Origin: Bifidobacterium sp.
GTDB taxonomy: Bacteria; Actinomycetota; Actinomycetes; Actinomycetales; Bifidobacteriaceae
Direction: 5' to 3'
NCBI GenBank assembly: GCA_024104275.1
Contig: JAGGHK010000001.1
Span: 124,001 to 188,000 of the forward strand
DNA: 64,000 nucleotides
The notes beneath the pieces were generated by a model. It was given only the letters and a program-made list of their open reading frames with translations. It searched no databases and was not told the origin of the DNA. Each line of letters opens with the position of its first letter. The stretch's first letter is position 1. The position numbers and the translations under genes are program-made. Of this stretch, positions 38,573 through 48,164 are shown in pieces.

Positions 38573-39409
38573 TTAGCGGCGATGCAACGCTTCAGCGCCT
38601 TTGGCGACAAGCCAGAAAAGCGTCGAGATGGTGACGATCACAAAGCTCGGCGGGGTGGGGAACATGGCGGAGACGACCAGTCCTCCCCAAATCGAGACCA
38701 GGCACAAGACGCTCGAAACCGTCATCGAACGCAGCGGGGTGCTGGTGATGATGTTCGCCGTGGCGGCGGGGGTGACCACCAGCGCAAAAATGAGCAACGT
38801 GCCGACAGCGGGCACAGCGATGGTGATGACACCGGCCATGATGGCCATGAACAGCACGTTCATCACGCCGATCGGCACGCCTTTGGCCTGCGCCACCTGC
38901 TCGTCCAGAGAGCTGAAAAGCAGCGGCCGGTAGACCACGGCCATCACCGCGAGCAACAGCACGTCGAAAATCGCGAAGCCCAACACTTGGTCGTTGGTGA
39001 TGGTCAATATCGAACCGAAAAGAATCGCCTGCATCTGCTGCGAGGCGGAGCTGGACATGCGCGAGAAGAAGAGGCCCAGGCCGGTGGCGAAGGCGAGCAC
39101 GGTCCCGGTCGCGATTTCGCGCTGCGAGGCCTTCTTGCCCAGCGCCCCGATGGTCAGCGCCCCGCCAAGCGCGAAGATGCCGAGACCGAGGGAAACCGGC
39201 AGCCCCAGCAAGACGGCTCCAGTGGCTCCTGGCAGGCCGATATGTGCCAGCGCGTGGGCGGCGAACGTTGAGTGGCGAGCAATGGTGAAGTAGCCCATCA
39301 CGCCGGCGGCCAAGGCGATGCAGAGACCGGCGATGAAGGCGTTGTGCATGAACGGTACCGAAAGCGTCTCCAGCCATTCATGATTGAAGCCGAATTGGAT
39401 ATAGCTCAT
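38573..39409 (-). CDS. Metal ABC transporter permease (ZnuB/TroC type)
   Basis: 278 residues with about eight membrane helices; membrane channel of a zinc or manganese importer. Typical family pieces are G-L-C-I-A-L-A-A-G-V-M-G-Y, A-L-A-H-I-G-L-P-G-A-T-G and the cytoplasmic coupling helix near E-Q-V-A-Q-A-K-G-V. Its ATG overlaps the end of the ATPase gene by four bases (39406-39409), so the two are translated together. Downstream gene of the second transcription unit. Confidence 0.92.
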   Translation of the reverse strand: MSYIQFGFNHEWLETLSVPFMHNAFIAGLCIALAAGVMGYFTIARHSTFAAHALAHIGLPGATGAVLLGLPVSLGLGIFALGGALTIGALGKKASQREIATGTVLAFATGLGLFFSRMSSSASQQMQAILFGSILTITNDQVLGFAIFDVLLLAVMAVVYRPLLFSSLDEQVAQAKGVPIGVMNVLFMAIMAGVITIAVPAVGTLLIFALVVTPAATANIITSTPLRSMTVSSVLCLVSIWGGLVVSAMFPTPPSFVIVTISTLFWLVAKGAEALHRR

Positions 39410-40443
39410 AGCCCTGCCTCCTGCCGCTGGTTTCCTCCATTCCTGTCTGTTCGTTGTGTATCCCGCCCGGTTTCGGAGGAAATCTTCTTTTCGAAATATC
39501 GTGGTTGTTCGTGTGTGACGTGTGAATCATGGTGGATGTTCTCGATTGGCGGGTGTTTCCCATGATGGTGATGGAAACCGGCCACTTCGTCGGGCTTGTG
39601 GATGTCCGGCGTAACGTCGTCGGGTTCGTCGGGGCCGGGGGTGACGAACATGTCGCCCTGCGGGGTGGTGACCACCTGTACTTTCGTGCTGTAAAGGTGG
39701 GTGAGCAGGTTGGCGTCCAGAACCTCGTTCATCTTCGCGTAGTGCGGGTGCCCGTCCAGCAGATAGACCGCGCCGTCAAGGATCGGCAGCAGCATATTGA
39801 GGTCATGGGCCACCACCTGGATGGTCATGCCCATCTCGTGGTTGAGCTTGGCCAGCACATGCACCATTTCGCGTTGGGCGGCCAAATCGAGGTTGGCCAG
39901 CGGCTCGTCAAGCATCAGCAGTTTCGGCCCGCTTACCAGCGCCTGCGCGATGGCGACGCGTTGGCGCAGGCCTCCCGAAAGCTCGGAAAGCCGGTAATGG
40001 CGTTTGTCGTCCACCCCGGTGAAGGCCATGGCTTCGCGAGCCTGCGCCCGTTGCGCTCGCGTGGTGGGGTGGATGCCGAATCGCGTCCCGGTCAGCCCCA
40101 ACAAGACGGATTGCTCGGCGGTGAGGTTCGATTCGATATCGCTGTCATAGTTCTGCGGCACGTAGCCGATCAGATGGTTGGTCGTGCCGGCGGCCCCTCC
40201 AAGCACGGTCAGACTGCCGGTGAACAGGGGAAGAAGTCCGAGTTCCGCTTTCATCATCGTGGTCTTTCCGGCGCCGTTCGTGCCGACGATGGCGGTGATG
40301 GAGCCTGACGGAATCGAAAAATCGCCGTGCTGCCAAATGATTCTTTCGCCCCGTTTAATCCCTGCGTCGCGGAAAACCAAAGCAGGCTTGTCGCTCTCGG
40401 TTTTGGTTACCTGTTTCTTTTCGACTTTCGTCTCGATGTTCAT
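39406..40443 (-). CDS. Metal ABC transporter ATPase with C-terminal His-rich tail
   Basis: 345 residues from the ATG at 40443 (the frame extends to 40485). Walker A G-T-N-G-A-G-K-T-T (54-62), signature L-S-G-G-L-R-Q-R and Walker B L-L-M-L-D-E-P are intact. After the usual 240-250 residue ATPase domain comes an extension; residues 290-312 hold nine histidines (HHHHGKH, then HH, H, H), a likely metal-binding segment. It powers uptake with the permease downstream and the lipoprotein encoded upstream. It has its own operator (40516-40530), as a strong terminator separates it from the lipoprotein gene. Confidence 0.92.
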   Translation of the reverse strand: MNIETKVEKKQVTKTESDKPALVFRDAGIKRGERIIWQHGDFSIPSGSITAIVGTNGAGKTTMMKAELGLLPLFTGSLTVLGGAAGTTNHLIGYVPQNYDSDIESNLTAEQSVLLGLTGTRFGIHPTTRAQRAQAREAMAFTGVDDKRHYRLSELSGGLRQRVAIAQALVSGPKLLMLDEPLANLDLAAQREMVHVLAKLNHEMGMTIQVVAHDLNMLLPILDGAVYLLDGHPHYAKMNEVLDANLLTHLYSTKVQVVTTPQGDMFVTPGPDEPDDVTPDIHKPDEVAGFHHHHGKHPPIENIHHDSHVTHEQPRYFEKKISSETGRDTQRTDRNGGNQRQEAGL

Positions 40444-40515
40444 AGTCGTCTTTCTTTTCGCCCTAAGCGCCCAAACTCTACTCAACGATGGATGGTTACA
40501 TCTTATAATTGAAAT

Positions 40516-40530
40516 TGAAAATCATTCTCA
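40516..40530. promoter_or_regulatory. Zur/Fur-type operator of the ATPase-permease unit
   Basis: TGAAAATCATTCTCA, a 7-1-7 inverted repeat close to the actinobacterial Zur consensus, 73 bases before the ATPase start. A matching site precedes the lipoprotein gene. Confidence 0.75.
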
Positions 40531-40607
40531 ACTAGAACGGAATTGCTCGCTCAGCGAAAGCCGGTTGGGCAGAAAAGTCAGATGGTGGTCCGAAATGTAA
40601 TAAAAAA

Positions 40608-40653
40608 TGAACGGCACCAACCATCGATCGCTGTCAGCGGTTGGTGCCGTTCA
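40608..40653 (-). terminator. Intrinsic terminator after the metal-binding lipoprotein gene
   Basis: Perfect 15-bp stem (40608-40622 with 40639-40653), 16-base loop, and TTTTTTATT next on the minus strand. It splits the transporter into two transcripts. Confidence 0.9.
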
Positions 40654-40713
40654 TTCGTGCTTAAAGGCTCTTAACCGTGCGGATGGCCTGAGAGGTCGTG
40701 CGCAGGGTTGCTC

Positions 40714-41823
40714 TCACTTGCCCGGATCGGTCTGCCCGGCATTGGAAGGCAGTGAGCCGTTGCTGGGAGTTGAAGGCTGCTGCTGATTGGAGTTTGTTGC
40801 GCCGTTGCCGGATTCGTTGAATTGACCGGATTGCGAGGACTTGTCCGAGTTGTTGCCGGCTCCGACTTTCTGATGGTCGGCTTCGCTGGCCCTGAAATCC
40901 GTCATGGCTTTGTCGATGCTTTTCATCAGCGCGGTGATCCAACCGGTAAGTGTGGTCTGATCCTGCGGCATCTGCTCGCTGACGTCGACGACGGGAACTT
41001 CGGTGCGGCCGGCCGTTCCCGTGAGCAGATTGGTGATATTGCTGGCTTCCTGCGTGTTGTTGATGAGCAGGTTGACGTCGCGGCCCGAAATCAGGTGCTG
41101 GAATTTCTGCAGGTCGCTGGGCGCGGGTTCGCCTTCGGAACTGACGGCCTGCGTATAGCCTTTGGGCGTCTTGTCGTCAAAGCCGAGGTCGTCCATAAGA
41201 TAATAGGCGACAGGCTCTGTGGCGCCGTACGTGGCGTCCTTGTGCTTTTGCGAGAATGCTTTCATGGAATCTTCAAGCTTGGCCTCGCTTGCCTTCCACG
41301 TCTTCAGTCTTGCCTCGAACTGCTTGGCTTTGGCGGGGCGCGCCTTGGCGAAAGCGTCCTCCAGCTCTGTGGCAGTGGCCTTCCTCGCGTCCTTGGAGAA
41401 CCAAAGATGCGGGTTGTCGCCGGTGCTTGCGCCAACCGCTGTGGCGGCCGAGACGCTGGTGGTGCCTTTGGCGAGCGATTTGCTGGCCCAATTGTCGTAT
41501 CCGGCACCGTTGACGATTACGATCTCAGCGCTTTGTATTTTGGCCATATCGGCGGTCTGCGGTTCGAAATCGTGCGCATCGACGGAGACGGTGTTGACGA
41601 TTGAGGTCACTTTGACATCGTTTCCGCCGATTTCTTTGGCCAGCGATCCCCATTGGTTAATGGAAGCCACCACATTGATTGGGCCGCTTGCTTTCTTGGA
41701 GCTGTTGTTCGTTTTGCTCGGCGGTTGCGAGTCGTTGCCGCCGCCGCAGGCCGCAAGGCCGAAAATCATGCATAAGGAGCCCAGAAGGGCCGTGGCTTTG
41801 GCTTGCCATCCGAATCGTTTCAT
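40714..41823 (-). CDS. Metal-binding lipoprotein of an ABC importer (ZnuA/TroA-like)
   Basis: 369 residues. Signal peptide with lipobox L-A-A-C (lipidated Cys26), then a cluster A-I fold: the metal ligand histidine region V-D-A-H-D-F-E-P-Q, G-D-N-P-H-L-W-F-S (second His), and the late region with carboxylate ligand. The His-rich loop usual in zinc-specific ZnuA is absent. The last 60 residues are S/N/Q/G-rich. Zinc is suggested by the Zur-type operator, manganese is possible. Transcribed alone up to a terminator. Confidence 0.92.
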   Translation of the reverse strand: MKRFGWQAKATALLGSLCMIFGLAACGGGNDSQPPSKTNNSSKKASGPINVVASINQWGSLAKEIGGNDVKVTSIVNTVSVDAHDFEPQTADMAKIQSAEIVIVNGAGYDNWASKSLAKGTTSVSAATAVGASTGDNPHLWFSKDARKATATELEDAFAKARPAKAKQFEARLKTWKASEAKLEDSMKAFSQKHKDATYGATEPVAYYLMDDLGFDDKTPKGYTQAVSSEGEPAPSDLQKFQHLISGRDVNLLINNTQEASNITNLLTGTAGRTEVPVVDVSEQMPQDQTTLTGWITALMKSIDKAMTDFRASEADHQKVGAGNNSDKSSQSGQFNESGNGATNSNQQQPSTPSNGSLPSNAGQTDPGK

Positions 41824-41906
41824 GCTGACCCCTTAATCGATACCCGTTTGTCGTCGGTTCACATCGTTTGTCATTCCAGTATACTGATAAGGCAATATAC
41901 TGAAAA

Positions 41907-41921
41907 TGAGAATCATTGTCA
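41907..41921. promoter_or_regulatory. Zur/Fur-type operator of the lipoprotein gene
   Basis: TGAGAATCATTGTCA, same 7-1-7 pattern as the site at 40516; a second overlapping half-palindrome starts at 41901 (TGAAAATGAGAATCA), giving a possible two-dimer site. 84 bases before the lipoprotein start. Confidence 0.75.
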
Positions 41922-42219
41922 AATAGAATATATATTCATTCCGCGATTCCGAAGACTGTCGCTAGCGGCCTTCAGACATGCGGATTGAGGCAGTATGGAA
42001 TCGAAAGTCGTCGATTTTCGCCGATGGATGTCTGATTATTCTTGTTCCAGATGACGTTTGTTTTTCTTGTCTTATAAACGGTTATAAGCAATGGATATGG
42101 CGTTGATGATGGACACTTCAGCGTTTGTGATCCGGCTTCCCCTAGAATCGATAACTATCGTGTGTGGTCTGCAACAGGGCCGCATGAAATGTCGTAATAA
42201 CTTACATTAAGGAATCGGT
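41922..42219. other. Intergenic region upstream of folD
   Basis: About 300 bases without a credible gene (the full gap from 41824 is 396 bases). It holds the divergent promoters and the palindrome at 42071-42088. Confidence 0.5.
42071..42088. promoter_or_regulatory. Palindrome CTTATAA-ACGG-TTATAAG upstream of folD
   Basis: Perfect 7-base arms, 132 bases before the folD start. AT-rich operator-like site of unknown factor. Confidence 0.4.
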
Positions 42220-43116
42220 ATGGCAGACGAGGAACAGACTCCTCTCAAATTGGACGGAAAGGCCGCCGCGGCGGCCATCAAAGAGGACTTGCGCGTTCGT
42301 GTGGAAAAGCTGAAGGCGCAAGGTGTCGAGCCCGGTCTTGGCACCATCCTTGTCGGTGACGATGTCGGTTCGCGCAAATACGTGGCTGGCAAACACAAGG
42401 ACTGCGCCGAAGTCGGCATCGCCTCGATCGCCGTCGAACTGCCCGAAACGGCCGGCGAGCAGGAGATCATCGACGCCGTCGAACGGCTCAACGCCGACCC
42501 GAAATGCACCGGCTACATCGTCCAGCTGCCGTTGCCCAAAGGCATCGACACCAACAAGGTCATCGCCCATGTCGACCCCGCCAAGGACGCCGACGGCATG
42601 CATCCGGCCAATCTGGGTGAGCTCGTCACCCATATCGACGGCAACAACCCCGCCCCGCAACCCTGCACGCCACGTGGCATCATCGTGTTGCTGAAGCACT
42701 ACGGCATCGATCTGAACGGCAAGGACGTCTGCGTTGTCGGCCGTGGCATCACCGTCGGACGCACCATCGGTTTGATGCTCACGGCGAAAGACGTGAACGC
42801 GACAGTGACGCTGTGCCATACCGGAACCACGGATATCCGGAAGCATCTGCGTGCGGCTGATGTCATCGTCGCCGCCGTCGGCCGTGCGGGATTCGTGCAT
42901 CCCGAAGACGTCAAGCCCGGAGCGGTATTGGTCGATGTCGGCGTCTCCCGCGTCTATGACGAAGAGGCCGGGCGTTACCGTGTGCGCGGCGACATCGACA
43001 AGACCTGCCATGCTTTGAGTTCCTCCTACACGCCGAACCCGGGGGGAGTGGGGCCGATGACCCGCGCCATGCTCTTGGCGAACGTCGTGGAGATGGCCGA
43101 GCGGCAGGTCGGCTGA
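42220..43116 (+). CDS. folD: Methylenetetrahydrofolate dehydrogenase / cyclohydrolase
   Basis: Bifunctional one-carbon enzyme converting 5,10-methylene-THF to 10-formyl-THF with NADP. 298 residues. It has the catalytic Y-V-A-G-K-H-K segment (Lys near residue 51), [10 protein letters not shown], the [10 protein letters not shown] cofactor loop and C-terminal P-G-G-V-G-P-M-T. One base change from the usual V-G-R-S: here G-R-G-I, as in other bifidobacteria-like sequences (from memory). AAGGA ribosome site six bases upstream. Confidence 0.95.
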   Translation: MADEEQTPLKLDGKAAAAAIKEDLRVRVEKLKAQGVEPGLGTILVGDDVGSRKYVAGKHKDCAEVGIASIAVELPETAGEQEIIDAVERLNADPKCTGYIVQLPLPKGIDTNKVIAHVDPAKDADGMHPANLGELVTHIDGNNPAPQPCTPRGIIVLLKHYGIDLNGKDVCVVGRGITVGRTIGLMLTAKDVNATVTLCHTGTTDIRKHLRAADVIVAAVGRAGFVHPEDVKPGAVLVDVGVSRVYDEEAGRYRVRGDIDKTCHALSSSYTPNPGGVGPMTRAMLLANVVEMAERQVG

Positions 43117-43255
43117 AACGCGCGCGACACGCCCGGGGTCGTCGGGGTGCTTTGACTAGGGCGACTAGTAATCTTATGACTTGCGTGGCCGCAAGGTCGC
43201 CAACATAACTTAATAGGTAATATCCACCCAACTAATAACAAAGAAACCACTTTTA

Positions 43256-44743
43256 ATGGCAGAGAACAATAACGAAGTCACCAAGGTCGCGATTAACGAT
43301 ATCGGCACCGAAGAAGACTTCATCAAGGCAGTCGATTCCACCATCAAGAATTTTGATGATGGTGATTTGGTCACGGGCACGGTCGTCAAGGTCGATCACG
43401 ACGAAGTGCTGCTTGACATCGGCTACAAGACCGAGGGTGTCATTCCCTCCCGCGAACTTTCCATCAAGAAAGATGTCAATCCCGACGAGGTCGTCCAGGT
43501 CGGTGACACCGTTGAGGCCCTTGTCGTCACCAAGGAAGACAAGGAAGGACGTCTTATCCTGTCCAAGAAGCGTGCCCAGTATGAGCGCGCCTGGGGCGAT
43601 ATCGAAAAGATTAAGAACGACGACGGCGTTGTCGAAGGCACCGTCATCGAAGCTGTCAAGGGCGGCCTGATCGTCGACATCGGCCTGCGTGGCTTCCTGC
43701 CTGCATCGCTCGTCGAAATGCGTCGCGTTCGCGACCTTTCGCCTTACATCGGCCAGAAGATCAAGGCCAAGATCCTTGAGCTCGACAAGAACCGCAACAA
43801 CGTGGTTCTGTCTCGCCGTCAGTATCTTGAGGAGACCCAGTCCGAGGTCCGCGAGACCTTCCTGGCGCAGCTCAAGAAGGGCCAGATCCGTGAAGGCACC
43901 GTTTCCTCCATCGTCAACTTCGGCGCGTTCGTCGATCTCGGCGGGGTGGACGGCCTCATCCACGTTTCTGAGCTTTCCTGGAAGCACATCGACCATCCGT
44001 CCGAGGTCGTCAAGGTCGGCGACAAGGTCACCGTCGAGGTGCTCGACGTCGACATGGATCGCGAGCGTATCTCGCTGTCCCTCAAGGCGACTCAGGAAGA
44101 TCCGTGGCAGCGCTTCGCACGCACCCACGTTCCCGGACAGATCGTCAAGGGCAAGGTCACCAAGATCGTGCAGTTCGGCGTGTTCGTTTCCGTCGAAGAC
44201 GGCATCGAGGGCCTGGTCCACATTTCCGAGCTCGCCAACCGTCACGTCGACAATCCGGAGACCGTCGTCAAGCAGGGCGAAGAGATTTTCGTCAAGGTCA
44301 TCGACGTCGATCTCGACCGTCGCCGCATCTCCCTGTCCTTGAAGCAGGCCAACGATTCCGTCGATCCCGCCAGCGAGGACTTCGATCCGGCGCTCTACGG
44401 CATGCCCGCCGATTACGACGAGGATGGCAACTACAAGTACCCCGAAGGCTTCGACCCGCAGACCAACGAATGGATCGCCGGCTACGAGAAGCAGCGCGAG
44501 GAGTGGGAGAACCAGTATGCGGCCGCCCACGATTTGTGGGAGCAGCATAAGGCGTTCGTCGCCAAGGAAATCGAAGGCGCGGAGGAATCCGCTGCCGAAG
44601 ATGGCCAAGGTGCAGGTGCGCACGCTGAAAAGGCTGCTGAGGAATCCACCAAGTACTCCTCAGAGAACGAATCCGAAGGCACGCTTGCCGGTTCCGACAA
44701 GCTCGCCGCTCTTCGTGAGGAGCTCCTCAAGGAGAAGAAGTGA
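43256..44743 (+). CDS. rpsA: 30S ribosomal protein S1
   Basis: Helps mRNA bind the 30S subunit. 495 residues with four S1 (OB-fold) repeats at about 35-105, 120-190, 205-275 and 290-360, each ending in a R-I-S-L-S-L-K-like strand, then an acidic and glutamine/glutamate-rich tail. This four-repeat form is normal in actinobacteria. The ribosome site is poor (AAAGAAA), reminiscent of S1 self-control through weak initiation in E. coli (analogy only). Followed by coaE in the order known from mycobacteria. Confidence 0.96.
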   Translation: MAENNNEVTKVAINDIGTEEDFIKAVDSTIKNFDDGDLVTGTVVKVDHDEVLLDIGYKTEGVIPSRELSIKKDVNPDEVVQVGDTVEALVVTKEDKEGRLILSKKRAQYERAWGDIEKIKNDDGVVEGTVIEAVKGGLIVDIGLRGFLPASLVEMRRVRDLSPYIGQKIKAKILELDKNRNNVVLSRRQYLEETQSEVRETFLAQLKKGQIREGTVSSIVNFGAFVDLGGVDGLIHVSELSWKHIDHPSEVVKVGDKVTVEVLDVDMDRERISLSLKATQEDPWQRFARTHVPGQIVKGKVTKIVQFGVFVSVEDGIEGLVHISELANRHVDNPETVVKQGEEIFVKVIDVDLDRRRISLSLKQANDSVDPASEDFDPALYGMPADYDEDGNYKYPEGFDPQTNEWIAGYEKQREEWENQYAAAHDLWEQHKAFVAKEIEGAEESAAEDGQGAGAHAEKAAEESTKYSSENESEGTLAGSDKLAALREELLKEKK

Positions 44744-44853
44744 GATTACTTCTGGTGATTTCACGATGATTTCGTGAGAAAAGGTCGGCATAGGCTTTTG
44801 GCCTGTGCCGATCTTCTTGTTTTCTTGTCAAAGTCGACGATATCGGGGGAAAG

Positions 44854-45462
44854 ATGAGAATCGGATTGACCGGGGGCATCGCGGCCGGCAAAAGCACTGT
44901 TGCTGCGCATCTCAAAGAATGCGGCGCCTGCCTTATTGATTACGACCAATTGGCGCGTGAGGTTGTTGAACCAGACAGTGAGGGAATTCGTCAAATTGCT
45001 CATGAGTTCGGCCCTGAGGCCGTGCAATCCGATGGTTCGCTGAATCGCAAGTGGATGGCGGATCACGTCTTCTCGCCCGAAGCCGTGCCGGATGCCAAGC
45101 AGCGACTTGACGATATCGAACATCCGCTGATTTATCGTCATGCCCAAGAATTGGAACAACAAATCGCGAAGAAATCTTCTTCAGATCCGATTATCGTCCA
45201 TGACGTGCCATTGCTGGCCGAAGTCATCGATACCATTCCGTTCAAATTCGACCACATTCTTACCGTCGAAGCGCCCCAGGAAATTCGTATCCAGCGGATG
45301 GTGGAAACGCGGGGAATGAGCCGTCAACAGGCCGAAGACAGGATACGTCATCAATCCAGCCGCGAGCAGCGTGAAGCCATCGCCGATGTCGTTATCGATT
45401 CCACGCAATCAATCGAACAAATGTTCGAGCGTCTTGATATGCTGTTCGCACAATGGCAGTGA
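44854..45462 (+). CDS. coaE: Dephospho-CoA kinase
   Basis: Last step of coenzyme A synthesis. 202 residues; P-loop G-G-I-A-A-G-K-S at 7-14, D-Y-D-Q-L-A-R-E-V (substrate Asp), H-P-L-I-Y lid region and V-H-D-V-P-L-L-A-E. GGGGGAAAG upstream of the ATG. The mycobacterial enzyme has an extra C-terminal domain; this one is the short form. Its last codons contain a perfect SOS box that probably serves uvrB. Confidence 0.95.
   Translation: MRIGLTGGIAAGKSTVAAHLKECGACLIDYDQLAREVVEPDSEGIRQIAHEFGPEAVQSDGSLNRKWMADHVFSPEAVPDAKQRLDDIEHPLIYRHAQELEQQIAKKSSSDPIIVHDVPLLAEVIDTIPFKFDHILTVEAPQEIRIQRMVETRGMSRQQAEDRIRHQSSREQREAIADVVIDSTQSIEQMFERLDMLFAQWQ
45413..45428. promoter_or_regulatory. SOS (LexA) box for uvrB, inside coaE
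   Basis: TCGAACAAATGTTCGA: perfect CGAAC-N4-GTTCG palindrome within the coaE reading frame, 185 bases before the uvrB ATG. uvrB is a classic SOS gene. Confidence 0.8.
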
Positions 45463-45612
45463 ACGAGGCCGGATTCGCATACAGTAAGGCATTGGGAATG
45501 TGGCCATAACGTCTCAGGCAAGCAGGGCTTTGGAAACAACGATCCGAACAAAACTTGCCTGAACCATTGCAGAGGATTAAAGACGTTGGCTGGCGAAAGG
45601 AATCGAACAGGC

Positions 45613-47727
45613 ATGGGGTTCAATATCGAGCGTACGCATCATCCGTTTGTGGTGAAGGCGCCGTACAAGCCGTCAGGTGACCAGCCGGAGGCCATCGACG
45701 AGATCGCGCGACGTATCAACAACGGCGAGAACGATGTGGTGCTGATGGGTGCCACGGGCACCGGCAAAACCGCCACCACCGCATGGCTTATCGAGAAACT
45801 GCAGCGTCCGACGCTGATTCTGGAACCCAACAAGACCCTTGCTGCCCAGCTATGTGCGGAGTTCCGCGAGCTGATGCCGGACAACGCGGTCAGCTACTTC
45901 GTTTCCTACTACGATTACTACCAGCCCGAGGCCTATATTCCCCAGACCGATACCTATATCGAAAAGGACTCGAACGTCAACGACGATGTGGAGCGACTGC
46001 GTCATGCCGCGACAGCGAACTTGTTGACCCGAGACGACTGCGTGGTGGTGGCCACGGTCTCCTGCATCTACGGCTTGGGTACACCGGAGGAATACGCCGG
46101 GCGTATGCTTTTCCTGCATGAGGGGGAGGAAATCAACCGCGATGCGCTGCTCCGTAAGTTCGTCGCGATGCAATACAAGCGCAACGACATCGCCTTCACC
46201 CGCGGCACCTTCCGTGTGCGCGGCGACACCGTCGAGATCATCCCCGTCTATGAGGAGCTGGCCATTCGCATCGAGTTCTTCGGTGACGAGATCGACCGCA
46301 TCTCCACGCTGCATCCGCTCACTGGCGACGTCATCGCCCATGAGTCTCAGGTCCACATCTTTCCGGCATCGCACTATATCGCCGGCCCCGAGCGCACCGA
46401 ACACGCGCTGAAGACCATCAAGGAGGAGCTGGTCGACCGTACGGCCGAACTGCGCAAACAGGGCAAGGAACTGGAGGCTCAGCGCCTCGAGATGCGTACC
46501 AACTATGATCTCGAGATGATTCAGCAGGTCGGCTTCTGCTCCGGCATCGAGAACTATTCCCGCCACTTCGACCAGCGCGAGGCTGGCAGCCCGCCGCACA
46601 CTCTGCTCGATTTCTTCCCCGATGATTTCCTCTTGGTCATCGACGAATCGCATGTCACCGTTCCGCAGATCGGCGGCATGTACGAAGGTGATGCCAGCCG
46701 CAAGCGTACGCTGGTGGAGAACGGCTTCCGTCTTCCCTCCGCGATGGACAACAGGCCGTTGAAATGGCCGGAGTTCCTTGATCGTGTCGGCCAGACAGTC
46801 TACCTTTCCGCGACGCCCGGCGACTACGAACTGGGGCTTTCCGACGGGGTGGTGGAACAGGTCATCAGGCCCACCGGCTTGCTCGACCCGAAGGTCATCG
46901 TCCGTCCGGTCAAAGGGCAGATTGACGATCTGCTTGGCGAGATCAAGGACCGTGTGTCCAAGCATGAGCGCGTGCTCGTGACGACGTTGACCAAGAAGAT
47001 GGCCGAGGACCTCACCGATTATCTGCTGGAACGCGATATCAAAGTCGAGTATCTTCACTCGGATGTGGATACACTTCGTCGTGTCGAACTGCTGCGGGAA
47101 CTGCGTGAGGGCAAGATCGACGTCATTGTCGGCATCAACCTGCTGCGCGAGGGTCTTGATTTGCCCGAGGTTTCCTTGGTGGCGATTCTCGATGCCGACA
47201 AGGAAGGCTTCCTGCGCTCGCACCGTTCGCTCATCCAGACCATCGGCCGTGCCGCGCGTAACGTCTCAGGCACCGTCATCATGTACGCCGACGAGATCAC
47301 CGACGCGATGGAAACCGCCATCAGCGAGACCAACCGTCGCCGCGAAAAGCAGATCGCCTACAACAAGGAGCACGGCATCGACCCGAAGCCGTTGGTCAAG
47401 AAGATTAGCGACGTCACCGACATGCTGGCCAAGGAAGACGTGGACACCGAAACGCTTCTGGCCGGTGGCTACCGTGACGAGAAGCGTGCCGGTAGCGACA
47501 AGCGCATCGCTTTGACCAGCCTCGACGAGAAGGATTTGCAGAAGAACCACGACGCCATCGTCAACGCGGGCCTGCCCGCGCAGGACCTGGCCGACCTCAT
47601 TCGCCAGATGAGTGAGCAGATGCACACCGCCGCCGAGCAGCTCCAGTTCGAGCTCGCCGCCCGCCTGCGCGACGAGATTCGCGACCTGAAAAAGGAACTC
47701 CGTCAGATCACCGAGGCCCAGAAATAG
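45613..47727 (+). CDS. uvrB: Excinuclease ABC subunit B
   Basis: Damage-verifying helicase of nucleotide excision repair. 704 residues from ATG 45613 ([12 protein letters not shown]); a TTG start at 45586 adds nine residues. Walker A G-A-T-G-T-G-K-T (46-53), beta-hairpin [16 protein letters not shown] box, helicase motifs VI (Q-T-I-G-R-A-A-R) and the C-terminal UvrC-binding UVR motif ([12 protein letters not shown]) are all present. It likely belongs to the LexA regulon through the box at 45413. Confidence 0.96.
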   Translation: MGFNIERTHHPFVVKAPYKPSGDQPEAIDEIARRINNGENDVVLMGATGTGKTATTAWLIEKLQRPTLILEPNKTLAAQLCAEFRELMPDNAVSYFVSYYDYYQPEAYIPQTDTYIEKDSNVNDDVERLRHAATANLLTRDDCVVVATVSCIYGLGTPEEYAGRMLFLHEGEEINRDALLRKFVAMQYKRNDIAFTRGTFRVRGDTVEIIPVYEELAIRIEFFGDEIDRISTLHPLTGDVIAHESQVHIFPASHYIAGPERTEHALKTIKEELVDRTAELRKQGKELEAQRLEMRTNYDLEMIQQVGFCSGIENYSRHFDQREAGSPPHTLLDFFPDDFLLVIDESHVTVPQIGGMYEGDASRKRTLVENGFRLPSAMDNRPLKWPEFLDRVGQTVYLSATPGDYELGLSDGVVEQVIRPTGLLDPKVIVRPVKGQIDDLLGEIKDRVSKHERVLVTTLTKKMAEDLTDYLLERDIKVEYLHSDVDTLRRVELLRELREGKIDVIVGINLLREGLDLPEVSLVAILDADKEGFLRSHRSLIQTIGRAARNVSGTVIMYADEITDAMETAISETNRRREKQIAYNKEHGIDPKPLVKKISDVTDMLAKEDVDTETLLAGGYRDEKRAGSDKRIALTSLDEKDLQKNHDAIVNAGLPAQDLADLIRQMSEQMHTAAEQLQFELAARLRDEIRDLKKELRQITEAQK

Positions 47728-48164
47728 TCACGTCGGGTGCCGTCGAAGCTTCATTTTCCCATTTACTGGGGCACCATGTTGTCGTAGTATGACGATTTTT
47801 GCCGAAACGATTTTCCTTCAGGCCAAGCCTTGGAAGCCAAAACGTAAATAGGGCGGCCATCCTTACCGGGGGAGGCTATCACTTACAGTCATGACCATGA
47901 ACGTATGATGTTATACAACGTAATCGTATCACCTTATAACCACAAAATACAGACATTTCGTATTCAAATATCATTGTTCTGAAACCAATGGAATTAGACA
48001 CACGCCATTTAGGATATTTGATAAATATTACATTTTCATGTACAATTCATGCTTGTCTGTTTAGACCGCACCCATAGACGGGTTACTCAGAAGCGTGCAT
48101 ATCACGTTTCTTGAACAGCGGCAGGCAGGCTGGGAAATCAAGAAATAAGGGAGAAAAAAACAAT
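47728..48164. other. Long AT-rich intergenic region upstream of the organophosphate transporter
   Basis: 437 bases with no credible gene. The first part is GC-rich with short complementary runs (about 47840-47880), the rest very AT-rich. No known riboswitch was recognised. It may hold a long regulated leader for the transporter. Confidence 0.45.

Noticed and set aside
45545..45560. SOS-like site closer to uvrB (CGAACAAAACTTGC)
   Set aside because: Only the left half fits; the right half lacks GTTCG. The perfect box at 45413 is the better candidate.
47840..47885. Riboswitch in the GC-rich patch before the organophosphate transporter
   Set aside because: No known aptamer core was recognised; only short complementary runs are present.
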